In this document: in pieces, positions 47,547 to 55,647 of the stretch | How positions within the stretch are numbered: the stretch's first letter is position 1 | Layout: the number at the start of each line of letters is the position of its first letter | Assembly: GCF_000765475.1 (NCBI RefSeq) | Contig: NZ_JRHO01000013.1 | Coordinates: 62,001-126,000 of the forward strand | Reading direction: 5' to 3' | Source of the DNA: Methanococcoides methylutens | GTDB lineage: Archaea > Halobacteriota > Methanosarcinia > Methanosarcinales > Methanosarcinaceae | DNA length: 64,000 nucleotides | The notes under the pieces: model-generated | Databases searched by the model: none | Told to the model about the DNA's origin: nothing | What the model saw: the letters and a program-made list of their open reading frames with translations, nothing else | Program-made: the position numbers and the translations under genes

Positions 47547-48917
47547 ATGACTGATATCCTAATTAAGAACACAAAGGTCTTCTACAACAACTTTTTGCAA
47601 CCAGGAGAAATATCGATCAACAATGGAAAGATCGAGCGAATTGCAAAGGATATCAGCGGGGCTGACCCCGATCTCCTGATAGATGCTAAAGGTGCATTGA
47701 CCATACCTGCAGGTATAGATGCACATGTGCATTTCAGGGAACCTGGTATGATCAAGAAAGAGGACTGGTATACAGGTTCATGTTCAGCAGCAGCAGGCGG
47801 CATCACAACTGTGATAGAGCATCCGAACACCATTCCACCTACTATCAGCAAGTCATCTTTCAAGGAAAAGCTTAAACTCGCAAACCGCAAATCGGTAATC
47901 GATTTCGGAATCAATGGTGGCGTAACAAAGAACCTTGAGTCACTTTCCCTTCTCTGGGAATTGGGTGTTACCTCATTTGGTGAGATATTCATGGCCGAGT
48001 CCACAGGCGGGTTAAACATAGATGAGAAGGACTTTTCGGAAGCTCTTGGGATCATCAAGGAACTTGATGCTGTCGCCTGCATACATGCAGAGGATGAGAA
48101 CATCCGCCTGGAAAACGAAAAGCTGCTTAAGAAGGACTTTTCCCCTTCATCGCATTCACGAATACGCTCAAACCTCTGTGAAGGATATGCTGTTGAGAAA
48201 GCACTTGAAGTCATTGCAGAAAAGGGCACAAGATCACACTTCTGCCATATCAGCACACTTGAGGCACTGGGGCTTATCCGTAAGGAAAAATATGTGGCAG
48301 CAGCAGAGAACCGTGAGCATAACGTTACCTGTGAGGTCGCTCCACATCACCTCTTCTTATCTACAAGGGATTGGGACAAGCTGGGAACTTTCGGAAAGAT
48401 GAACCCCCCATTGCGTGACCGCAGGAATGTGAAAGCGCTTATGAATGCGGTAAATGATGGAACTGTGAGTGCTATAGCTTCAGACCATGCACCACATTCA
48501 GAGTTCGATAAGGACCTTGATATCAGGAGTGCACCATCAGGTGTTCCGGGAGTGGAGACACTTATGCCGCTTATGCTAATGGCTGTAAAGAAGAACATTC
48601 TTCCGATCGGCAGGATGATAGAGGTCACAAGCAGAAATCCTGCACACATATTTGGCCTTGATACACGTCACTCAAAAGGAGTTTTTGCTGAAGGGTATGA
48701 TGCCGACCTGATAATTGTGGATACACGCAATGCCACTCCTATCAAAGCTGACAAGCTTCACAGCAAAGCCGGTTGGTCTCCGTTTGAAGGTATGGATGCC
48801 ATCTTCCCGATGACCACTATCGCTAGGGGTGAAGTTGTCTGGGAGAATGAGGTTATTGCTGAAAAGGGACGCGGAAAGTTCCTTGAAGGGCATGGTTACC
48901 CTGAAGAAGAGCAATGA
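47547..48917 (+). CDS. pyrC: Dihydroorotase
   Basis: A 456-residue amidohydrolase closing carbamoyl aspartate to dihydroorotate in pyrimidine synthesis. The metal site includes IDAHVHFREPG (about residues 55-65), the catalytic lysine region with IHAEDE, HFCHIST and the catalytic Asp in IASDHAPHSEFDK. The C-terminal RGEVVWEN is typical. It stands alone next to the pst operon, with no other pyrimidine genes in the window. Allantoinase is the nearest alternative but the motifs fit dihydroorotase better. Confidence 0.9.
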   Translation: MTDILIKNTKVFYNNFLQPGEISINNGKIERIAKDISGADPDLLIDAKGALTIPAGIDAHVHFREPGMIKKEDWYTGSCSAAAGGITTVIEHPNTIPPTISKSSFKEKLKLANRKSVIDFGINGGVTKNLESLSLLWELGVTSFGEIFMAESTGGLNIDEKDFSEALGIIKELDAVACIHAEDENIRLENEKLLKKDFSPSSHSRIRSNLCEGYAVEKALEVIAEKGTRSHFCHISTLEALGLIRKEKYVAAAENREHNVTCEVAPHHLFLSTRDWDKLGTFGKMNPPLRDRRNVKALMNAVNDGTVSAIASDHAPHSEFDKDLDIRSAPSGVPGVETLMPLMLMAVKKNILPIGRMIEVTSRNPAHIFGLDTRHSKGVFAEGYDADLIIVDTRNATPIKADKLHSKAGWSPFEGMDAIFPMTTIARGEVVWENEVIAEKGRGKFLEGHGYPEEEQ

Positions 48918-48985
48918 TGGACATATTATTCATATATGTGAACACATGAAGTAAGTCTTAAATATGTAGCATTCAATCTACATTT

Positions 48986-49888
48986 ATGGCAAGAAACAAG
49001 TTCCCTGTTCACACAACATTAAGTTCTGATGCTGTTAAGATACTTGAAAGGTATGAGAAGGAACTTGGAGCCAAGAACCTTGTACTTGAAAAAGCTCTGA
49101 TGTCACTTGATAGCAGCAAGTTCAAATCCAAGATCGATACGAACAATATAGAGAAGGCTATCAAAAGGGTCAATACTGGTGTTGTCGGGCTTGATGACAT
49201 GCTTGAAGGCGGTATTCCGGAAGGATTTACAGTTGTTGTTACAGGTCCTCCGGGAACAGGTAAAACTACCCTTTGTATGCAGTTTTTGATGGAAGGGATC
49301 AAGAATGATGAGAAATGCCTCTTTTTCTCCTTTGAAGAAAGGATTCAGCAATTAATTCAGCATTTCATGCGTTTTGGCTGGGATATTGGCAAGCATATCG
49401 ATGATGGATACCTTGAAGTGTTCGGTATGTCCATGCTGTCATTTGAAGAGATCGGTGAGATCATAGAGTCGTATAAACCGCGACGTATCGTTTTCGATTC
49501 TCTTAACATGTTCACCGATCCTGCTGAGTTCAGGAAATCCCTGGAATGGCGTACATTGCATAAGATGCTAAAATCAAAAAATATTACTTCTTTCCTTGTA
49601 ACTGAGAAAGAGTTTGGAATTGAGACAAAGTCATATGATACATATGATTTCCTTGGAGATGGAATAATCTTCCTTGATAAAATGCAGGCAAATGAGGTCG
49701 ATGCAAATCTGACCCCTGTTATGGCTGTACAGAAAATGCGAGCTACCCGGGTGGATACTTCCCCACAACCTTTCAGGTTCACGGATAATGGTATTTCAAA
49801 GTACAGGACCGTTAACCTGACAGCCAGCAAACTTCAGGAGAGGATGAACATGCGCCAGAACTCTTCTTCAAACGAACCAGGATATTAA
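48986..49888 (+). CDS. KaiC-like RecA-superfamily ATPase
   Basis: A 300-residue single-domain KaiC-type ATPase. A short N-terminal segment (FPVHTTLSSDAVKILERYEKE) resembles a ribbon-helix-helix or coiled region. The ATPase opens with VNTGVVGLDDMLEGGIPEG, Walker A TGPPGTGKTT (about 91-100), then FFSFEERIQQLI and Walker B RRIVFDSLNMF. No Shine-Dalgarno precedes the ATG, and a TATA-like TTAAATATG is about 30 bases upstream, so the transcript may be leaderless. Such proteins are linked to signalling or motility in archaea; no partner is nearby. It overlaps the convergent next gene by 21 bp. Confidence 0.82.
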   Translation: MARNKFPVHTTLSSDAVKILERYEKELGAKNLVLEKALMSLDSSKFKSKIDTNNIEKAIKRVNTGVVGLDDMLEGGIPEGFTVVVTGPPGTGKTTLCMQFLMEGIKNDEKCLFFSFEERIQQLIQHFMRFGWDIGKHIDDGYLEVFGMSMLSFEEIGEIIESYKPRRIVFDSLNMFTDPAEFRKSLEWRTLHKMLKSKNITSFLVTEKEFGIETKSYDTYDFLGDGIIFLDKMQANEVDANLTPVMAVQKMRATRVDTSPQPFRFTDNGISKYRTVNLTASKLQERMNMRQNSSSNEPGY

Positions 49889-50560
49889 TGCTGCAACTAT
49901 TGCTGTCACATACACTGCTTTAAAGCTTCCAACTCCACCAAGGTTGATGAAAGCACTTCCTTTATTCTCTTTATCAAACATCAGCAGTCCTGTGAGATTT
50001 CCCAGAAGGATACCTCCAATACCTGATACGAATATCACGGAAGCTGCATTTCCCGGTGCGAAGATGAGTGCGAAAGGCACTGCTATCAAACCAATGTAAT
50101 CAGGCATCACAATGCCGATACCATTAACAAAATCGGAGAGAAGTGTTGCAGCTACTATCATGATCAGCATGATCTCAAGCCCTACAAAGTCAGGCTGAAA
50201 TATGATCAGGAACAGCATTACAGCAAAAGGAATTATGAATCCCCCAACATTGAGGGTAATGACCGTGTCGAATGCCAGCTTCATACTGGATGAGATATCT
50301 TTTACCAGAGGCACTGAATAGACCTCTTCAAGTGTTGCTGCATCCCTTTGAAGGTCCTGTGTTTTCTTTGTCCTGATGGTACTGACAGGTAGTTCAATAT
50401 TAGCACCAAGAAGCATGAGAACCAGTATGATGAAAAGTGGATAAGAAGATATTATCCCTAACGAAAGTTCCTGCTGAAAACACAGGAATGCCATAGGCAG
50501 TAGTATGGCTCCAAAGATCAAAAACATGCGCATCTCTGATTTATTGATATATCCTCTCAT
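49868..50560 (-). CDS. DUF1614 membrane protein
   Basis: A 230-residue protein with six or seven predicted helices and the glycine-rich loops GNAASVIFVSGIGGILLGNL and FVNGIGIVMPDYIGLIAV characteristic, as I recall, of the DUF1614 family. ATG at 50560 is chosen because AAAGAGA precedes it; a GTG at 50581 is in frame. The 3' end overlaps the convergent KaiC-like gene. Function unknown; a transporter or membrane scaffold is possible. Confidence 0.72.
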   Translation of the reverse strand: MRGYINKSEMRMFLIFGAILLPMAFLCFQQELSLGIISSYPLFIILVLMLLGANIELPVSTIRTKKTQDLQRDAATLEEVYSVPLVKDISSSMKLAFDTVITLNVGGFIIPFAVMLFLIIFQPDFVGLEIMLIMIVAATLLSDFVNGIGIVMPDYIGLIAVPFALIFAPGNAASVIFVSGIGGILLGNLTGLLMFDKENKGSAFINLGGVGSFKAVYVTAIVAALISWFV

Positions 50561-50910
50561 TGTTCTCTTTAATAAGAGCACGTTTTTAGTTATTAAATAT
50601 TTCTAATGCGAATTCAATTCAAAATCTGATTTTTGTCATCTCAGTTTAAACTTCAGTCCTTTACATATCAATTAGATTGTTCATGAGAAGTCAATAAAGC
50701 ATCTTTTTTGATGAAAAGGTAAGATCACATTTGCTGGACCTTACCTTCTCTGCCTTAATCAGAAAAGCTACGTAGGTATAAATTCTCTATATATTTTATT
50801 GAGTTATCTATAAATTATGTACACATAATATATATGCTTTAAATGTATATTGTCATATGTAACACGAGATCAGAGATAAATAGAGTCTAAATTTAAAAAG
50901 AGGAAAGCTA
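50561..50910. other. Intergenic region upstream of the small-gene island
   Basis: No gene in about 350 bp. TATA-like stretches at about 50792-50800 and 50825-50835 could drive the 52-residue gene; the second gives a leader of about 50 bases. Confidence 0.45.
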
Positions 50911-51069
50911 ATGATCAAAGTTCAAATCAAAAACGATAGCATTCTGAAAAAGAACTCTCAGTTAAATAATGACCAACATTCAGTGATCGGGGGACACGTC
51001 GGGAATGATCTGAATGCTGAAGAGCTTGACCTTTACAGGTTCATGCTCGGTGGCCTCCTATCTAAATGA
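50911..51069 (+). CDS. 52-residue protein of unknown function
   Basis: A small gene with AAAGAGGAAAGC before its ATG. The product starts with a basic amphipathic segment (MIKVQIKNDSILKKNSQ), has a VIGGHVGND turn and ends with a hydrophobic, acidic helix (EELDLYRFMLGGLLSK). No family is recognised. It may be a regulatory or secreted peptide; the double-glycine is suggestive of a leader but no transporter is near. The next small gene follows 61 bp later, likely on the same transcript. Confidence 0.6.
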   Translation: MIKVQIKNDSILKKNSQLNNDQHSVIGGHVGNDLNAEELDLYRFMLGGLLSK

Positions 51070-51130
51070 TAGATAGAAGTTAGAAACTTTTAAAAAATCA
51101 ATAGAGTAGAAACTAACGGAGGGGAAAATT

Positions 51131-51310
51131 ATGGCAAACGAAGAAAAACTGTTATGTCGAAATTGCAACACAGAGCTTGAAAGACAAATGATAGGTCTGA
51201 ACACATTTTATTGTTGCAGGGAATGTCTGAGTATGACATCTGTCCGGGAAATGATCAATCTCAAGCTAGACATGATGAGATCGATCGGCACGATAAAAGC
51301 AAGTTCCTGA
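51131..51310 (+). CDS. 59-residue zinc-ribbon-like protein
   Basis: A small protein with cysteines at 9/12 (CRNC) and 28/29/32 (YCCREC), a zinc-ribbon pattern, followed by a helical tail (REMINLKLDMMRSIG). AGGGGAAAATT precedes the ATG. It is probably co-transcribed with the 52-residue gene. Such single ribbons often bind RNA, DNA or a protein partner. Not recognised as a named family. Confidence 0.65.
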   Translation: MANEEKLLCRNCNTELERQMIGLNTFYCCRECLSMTSVREMINLKLDMMRSIGTIKASS

Positions 51311-51359
51311 AGTGAATAGTTCGGGCTAACGTATATAATTTATAGAATTTATATATTCA

Positions 51360-51393
<34 letters not shown>

Positions 51394-51631
51394 CGTAAAC
51401 TGAATAAAAGTGCATATTGTCCTTGAAATTGATATGATTAGGGCAATCATTCTGCTTTTTATATCTCATAATGATTTTATTTTTGATATCAATAAGTCTG
51501 ATGTTATGTGTGATTATTGACAGTACCATTACTGCCATGGGTATTGGAATCAAATAAACGCACTTTGTGCGTCTTAAAGGCCATAATCAGCAACAATAAG
51601 CTATTGCTAACATAATAATACAAAAATGAAT

Positions 51632-51669
51632 TGTGCGATGTTGATAGGGATATTCTATCTAATCGCACA
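51632..51669. other. Two-part hairpin between convergent small genes
   Basis: TGTGCGAT at 51632-51639 pairs with ATCGCACA at 51662-51669, and GATAG/CTATC at 51643-51647 and 51655-51659 extend the stem inside. It could be a shared terminator or a structured RNA end. TTTAACTTT follows on the plus strand. Confidence 0.55.
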
Positions 51670-51707
51670 TTTAACTTTGATCTTTAAAAGTTATTAGTCA
51701 CATCCAC

Positions 51708-51866
51708 TTAGAATTTTTTAGGTGGTCTGTGGCTCTGGAAGCATTCCCTGCAGTATACCGGTCTGTTTGGGTCCGGTACGAAAGGTACTTCTGTTTCCTG
51801 ACCGCAGTCAGCACATTTTGCTTTGTGCATATCCCTTGGTCCGTTGTTGAAACCTCTATTTTCCAT
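51708..51866 (-). CDS. CxxC-x17-CxxC domain protein
   Basis: A 52-residue protein with CADC, exactly 17 residues, then CREC. This is the defining pattern of a small zinc-binding family found in methanogens and some bacteria, usually rich in Arg and Gly at the N-terminus as here (ENRGFNNGPRDMHKAK). ATG at 51866 follows GGGAGGAAAAC, a strong ribosome binding site. Likely a nucleic-acid-binding zinc ribbon; function unproven. Confidence 0.82.
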   Translation of the reverse strand: MENRGFNNGPRDMHKAKCADCGQETEVPFVPDPNRPVYCRECFQSHRPPKKF

Positions 51867-52357
51867 TTGTTTTCCTCCCTTTATATTGTATACCAATTCG
51901 ATCCAAAAAGCCGCACTTGGGAATCTATTATTCTTGGGAGGTCTTGATGAACTAGTTGACTATGTTCCCTCATGGTCTGACCGGATATATCACTGTTGGT
52001 TTTCAGGTGGCTGAAAATGCTGGTAAGACAGTAAAAAGTTGAGCTGCTTTTTGATTTGTCTCCAAAATGTTTATTGTTTATTTATTGGTCATGGAGTTGC
52101 TGGATCAAGGAATGATCAAGTTAGTTCAAACAATTGAGCAGCCTCAGGTATTTATTGATGTGGTAATGATCACTTAATTTGAGAGAATTTACTTAATTTC
52201 CTCTATGTGACTGGATACAAACCTTATTAAAGATAGAGGACATTATAAGAACTACGTTTTTTTAAAGGTTTTTGATAATTGGTAATGATTAATTTTTCAT
52301 TTTGTGAATGAATGGCAAATGTTCATTCGTTTTATTATATTTGTTATAGGAGCTATA
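51867..52357. other. Intergenic region, about 490 bp
   Basis: No supported gene. A 63-codon plus frame at 51823-52014 overlaps the CxxC gene antisense and is not protein-like. Candidate promoter of the 67-residue gene lies after 52230. Confidence 0.45.
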
Positions 52358-52561
52358 ATGTCCGATAAACCAAAATGTGCTTTTTACGGTGAAACTAATG
52401 ATGTTCATGCTTTGATCGGTTGTGTTATCAGAGCATTGGATAAGGCTGATATGTATAAAGAGAAACTTGAATACATCAGGAAGATCAACCGTGATGGCAA
52501 CATGTTCGATTCAGCTATTAAAACTTCAAGTAATTATGTGGAATTTGTCGAAATTGAATAA
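52358..52561 (+). CDS. 67-residue protein of unknown function
   Basis: A small soluble protein beginning MSDKPKCAFYGETNDVHALI and continuing with a helical GCVIRALDKADMYKEKLEYI. AGGAGC lies 7 bases before the ATG. The frame extends upstream to 52304 but that part is hydrophobic and lacks a ribosome binding site. Two cysteines (7 and about 21) are present. I do not recognise a family. Confidence 0.68.
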   Translation: MSDKPKCAFYGETNDVHALIGCVIRALDKADMYKEKLEYIRKINRDGNMFDSAIKTSSNYVEFVEIE

Positions 52562-52678
52562 GATCAATAATTCATTTTCAAGATACCGATTGACTTGATC
52601 GGCATACAAGATCCACAAATAATTCTTAAAAATTCCTTTTCCGGAATCTAATAAAACGAAACTTCTAGAACGAAAATC

Positions 52679-53149
52679 TCAAAAATAACTTTTTGCTTTT
52701 GATATCAGGAAGTCCGATATTATGTGGACTTCCATTGACAGACACATCCCTGCTGTGGTTGCTACTATATACCTCAAAGGTACTTTGTGCAGATCAACAC
52801 CTGTAAGCAGAAACAATAAGGCTACTATCAATGCAAGATTAATTACAATAGACAGGGGTCCGATTATAGGATTATGGGAGAATCCTCTGTGTTTGAATAT
52901 AACCTTGTAGGGCCACCAGAGGAACTTGAAGATCTTCCATCTTTTATACGGCTTACTTTCAATATCGAGATCCGGGCTAAGGAAGAATGTTGCGAACAGA
53001 TAGGATATGGAAAAGACCGATATCATATAAATGTCCAGATAACTGATAGCTATCTCATTTTTTGCCCATATAGTAAGATAGGAAATGACTGCCAGTATAA
53101 CTAACATCACTGCAATATTTATCGTATCATGTGTTTTTGCGTCTGGCAT
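52679..53149 (-). CDS. DUF2227-like membrane metal-binding protein
   Basis: A 156-residue membrane protein with about four helices. It starts MPDAKTHDTINI and has histidine/aspartate motifs typical of DUF2227: FLSPDLDIESKPYKRW, FKHRGFSHNPIIGPL and EVHIISDFLIS. These resemble a membrane-bound phosphohydrolase-like site. ATG at 53149 is chosen as the family-like start; ATGs at 53218 and 53215 are also in frame. It stands alone. Confidence 0.7.
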   Translation of the reverse strand: MPDAKTHDTINIAVMLVILAVISYLTIWAKNEIAISYLDIYMISVFSISYLFATFFLSPDLDIESKPYKRWKIFKFLWWPYKVIFKHRGFSHNPIIGPLSIVINLALIVALLFLLTGVDLHKVPLRYIVATTAGMCLSMEVHIISDFLISKAKSYF

Positions 53150-53309
53150 TGTTAATTCGTTTCCTTGATCTGAATTCTGGCCTTTAATGGTGTGAAGGAT
53201 TTTATATCTTCGCATCATGGTGCTTTTTCATATCAGGGAACAAATATATGATCCGGGAAAAATGACTTCCGTTCAGGTCAAAGCTTGATATAAAACAGTT
53301 TTTCTGTGT

Positions 53310-53624
53310 TTACAATAACTCCATCCAAAGTAAAATAGCAGCAAATACTCCGATCAGGATCAAGAAAACCAAAATAAAAAGAATATAATCTGAATAATTT
53401 GCCTTTTTGAAGGTTATCTCAGCTGAATTCATTTTCTTTGAGGTGGTGTAAGCATCATAAACTCCATATGCACATATTATCAGTCCTGGAATAAGATAAG
53501 TAATCCATCCAACAACGACACCTACTAATATTCCAATTCCTTTTTTAAGTTTACCGTTGTAAACTTGTCCTAAACCACTGAATAAAAGGGATAAGAAAGC
53601 TGCTAGTCCGGGATTCTTTGGAGA
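53310..53624 (-). pseudogene. Remnant of a zinc-ribbon/TM2-type membrane protein
   Basis: After an in-frame TAA at 53625-53627 the frame reads PKNPGLAAFLSLLFSGLGQV and YNGKLKKGIGILVGVVVG, then a second helix pair and TAA at 53310-53312. It has no usable start codon. The codons before the TAA, up to about 53670, read FCGVPTGTQYPAS, like the end of the zinc ribbon that precedes this domain in related proteins. A single stop, plus loss of the 5' end into paaK, has broken the gene. Confidence 0.65.
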
Positions 53625-53676
53625 TTATGAAGCTGGATATTGTGTGCCAGTAGGAACTCCACAGAAAGGGATTATC

Positions 53677-55002
53677 TCACATATCCCTGTTATCAATGAC
53701 CCTCTTGCTCTTCTTCTCACTACGGGGTAGTTCTCCTACTCCGACGCATTCCACATCTACACTGATACCTATGAAGTCCTTGAAGGCTTTATTCAGTGCT
53801 TTTGCAGTCCTTGATTTTATTCCGGGATCATCTGCATCAGCGATCTCGACTCTGAAGAGCATTGAATCTCTGCCTTGATATCTTTCAAGAATGATCTGGT
53901 ATTCGCTGCTGACGCCTTCGACCCTCTGTATGACATCCTCGATCTGGCCGGGATAGACGTTTACAGCTTTGATCTTTATCCTGTCATCGGTACGTCCCAG
54001 CAGGCGGTCTATGCGAGGGAAGGGGGATCCACATTTGCAGACTTCAGGAATGATGCGTGTAAGGTCCCTTGTCCTGTAGCGTATCAGGGGTGCCCCTTCC
54101 TTTGTTAGGGTTGTTATGACAAGTTCCCCGAGGGTGCCGTCGGGTAGCTTTTCTTCAGTTACCGGGTCGATGATCTCAAAGAGAAGGTGGTCGGACCAGT
54201 AGTGAAGCCCTTCATGCATGGAACAATCGAGGGCAATGCCGGGTCCGTAGATCTCGGTGAGGCCGAAGATGTCAAAGCTCTCGATTCCGAGCTCATTCTC
54301 TATGCGGGACCGCATCTTTGGGCTCCAGCGCTCGGAACCGATGATGCCGACCTTCAGGTTGATATTGTCCCTCAGGCCCCGTTTGTTGATCTCCTCTGCA
54401 AGGAGGAGGGCGTAGGACGAGGTGCTTGCAAGTGCTGTGGACTTGAGGTCGAGGAGCATCTGCAATTGTTTTTCCGTGTTTCCCGGGCCCGTGGGAACTG
54501 CCATTGCTCCGAGACGTTCCGCACCTGCCTGGAAACCGATCCCTGCGGTCCAGAGGCCGTATCCGGGTGTTATCTGTATCCTGTCAGTTTCGGTAAGGCC
54601 TGCCATCCGGTAGCAGCGCATCATCATTTCTGCCCAGACATCAACATCTTTCTGTGTGTATGGGATGATGACAGGACTGCCGGTGGTGCCTGATGATGAA
54701 TGTATCCTGATTATCTTTTCATCCGGGACCGCCTGGAGACCCAGGGGATAAGCATCCCGTAATTCCTCTTTGGTGGTGAATGGAAGCTTTGCGATATCTT
54801 CTATCGTCTTTATTGAATCGATGTCAAGTCCAGCTTCTTCGAACTTCTTCTGATAGAAAGGACTTCCCGATGCAACCCTTTTGAGAAGATCCTTGAGCTT
54901 TATCAATTGATCCTCTTCGGAAGATCCGGTGGCTTCATACTCATTGCAGGCCATGTTCTGCTTTGTTTCTGTATCTTCACAAATATTGCACATCTTCATC
55001 AT
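53677..55002 (-). CDS. Phenylacetate--CoA ligase family protein
   Basis: A 441-residue AMP-forming ligase that activates aryl acids to CoA thioesters. The AMP-binding motif is SSSGTTGSPVIIPYT (about residues 98-112). GLTEIYGPG lies near 255, and the C-terminal lid motif is IKIKAVNVYPGQIE. Located 9 bp after iorB, it is the third gene of an ior operon. In methanogens this lets exogenous aryl acids such as phenylacetate or indoleacetate be activated and then reductively carboxylated by IorAB to aromatic 2-oxo acids. N-terminal CNICEDTETK has two extra cysteines. Confidence 0.9.
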   Translation of the reverse strand: MMKMCNICEDTETKQNMACNEYEATGSSEEDQLIKLKDLLKRVASGSPFYQKKFEEAGLDIDSIKTIEDIAKLPFTTKEELRDAYPLGLQAVPDEKIIRIHSSSGTTGSPVIIPYTQKDVDVWAEMMMRCYRMAGLTETDRIQITPGYGLWTAGIGFQAGAERLGAMAVPTGPGNTEKQLQMLLDLKSTALASTSSYALLLAEEINKRGLRDNINLKVGIIGSERWSPKMRSRIENELGIESFDIFGLTEIYGPGIALDCSMHEGLHYWSDHLLFEIIDPVTEEKLPDGTLGELVITTLTKEGAPLIRYRTRDLTRIIPEVCKCGSPFPRIDRLLGRTDDRIKIKAVNVYPGQIEDVIQRVEGVSSEYQIILERYQGRDSMLFRVEIADADDPGIKSRTAKALNKAFKDFIGISVDVECVGVGELPRSEKKSKRVIDNRDM

Positions 55003-55011
55003 CTCTGAATA

Positions 55012-55647
55012 TCAGGTATCCATTGCCTGCACTTGCACTTGCTCCTGCTTCTCAGGATCCTTCATGCCTGAAACTCTTTCGAGGGACATGTCAAATGCTT
55101 TTCTGTTCAGTTCCCTGTACTTCTCCGGTACCATCTTCTCAAGCACGCTCCACAATTCTTCTGGATTGAAAGGAAGCAGGTCTGCACCTGCAGCAGCGGC
55201 CAGCATGGCAACGTTTGTTGCCCTGTAGGTTCCTGCTTCTTTTGCAAGCTGCGTGAAATCCACGTTTATGGTTTCCTGACAGTTCTCTTTCAGGAATTCG
55301 ATTACATGTTCCGGAATGTATTCAGCATTGTTAGCTGAAGCTGAAGGGATCACAGCATGTTCATTTACAACAATGCTGCCGTCTTTGCTCAGGAAATGGA
55401 TGTTCCTTGCGGCTTCTGCAGGCTCAAGACCAATTATCAGGTCAGCATTCCCGGCAGGGATGAGTGAACCGCAGACCTCGTCCCCGATCCTGACGTGGCT
55501 GGTGACCGATCCTTCTCTTTGTGCCATTCCTATTGTTTCTGCGGTGGCCACATGGTAACCGGCATCTATGGCAGCCGTTGCCAGCAGGCGGGATGCAAGT
55601 ACAACGCCCTGTCCTCCCACACCTGCAATAAGAATATCGAATTTCAT
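55012..55647 (-). CDS. iorB: Indolepyruvate ferredoxin oxidoreductase, beta subunit
   Basis: A 211-residue subunit with the oxidoreductase gamma-type fold: ILIAGVGGQGVVLASRLLA at residues 4-22, GMAQREGSVTSHVRIG near 45-60. It pairs with IorA to oxidise aryl pyruvates to aryl-CoA or run the reverse. The start overlaps the IorA stop by 4 bases. Confidence 0.92.
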   Translation of the reverse strand: MKFDILIAGVGGQGVVLASRLLATAAIDAGYHVATAETIGMAQREGSVTSHVRIGDEVCGSLIPAGNADLIIGLEPAEAARNIHFLSKDGSIVVNEHAVIPSASANNAEYIPEHVIEFLKENCQETINVDFTQLAKEAGTYRATNVAMLAAAAGADLLPFNPEELWSVLEKMVPEKYRELNRKAFDMSLERVSGMKDPEKQEQVQVQAMDT

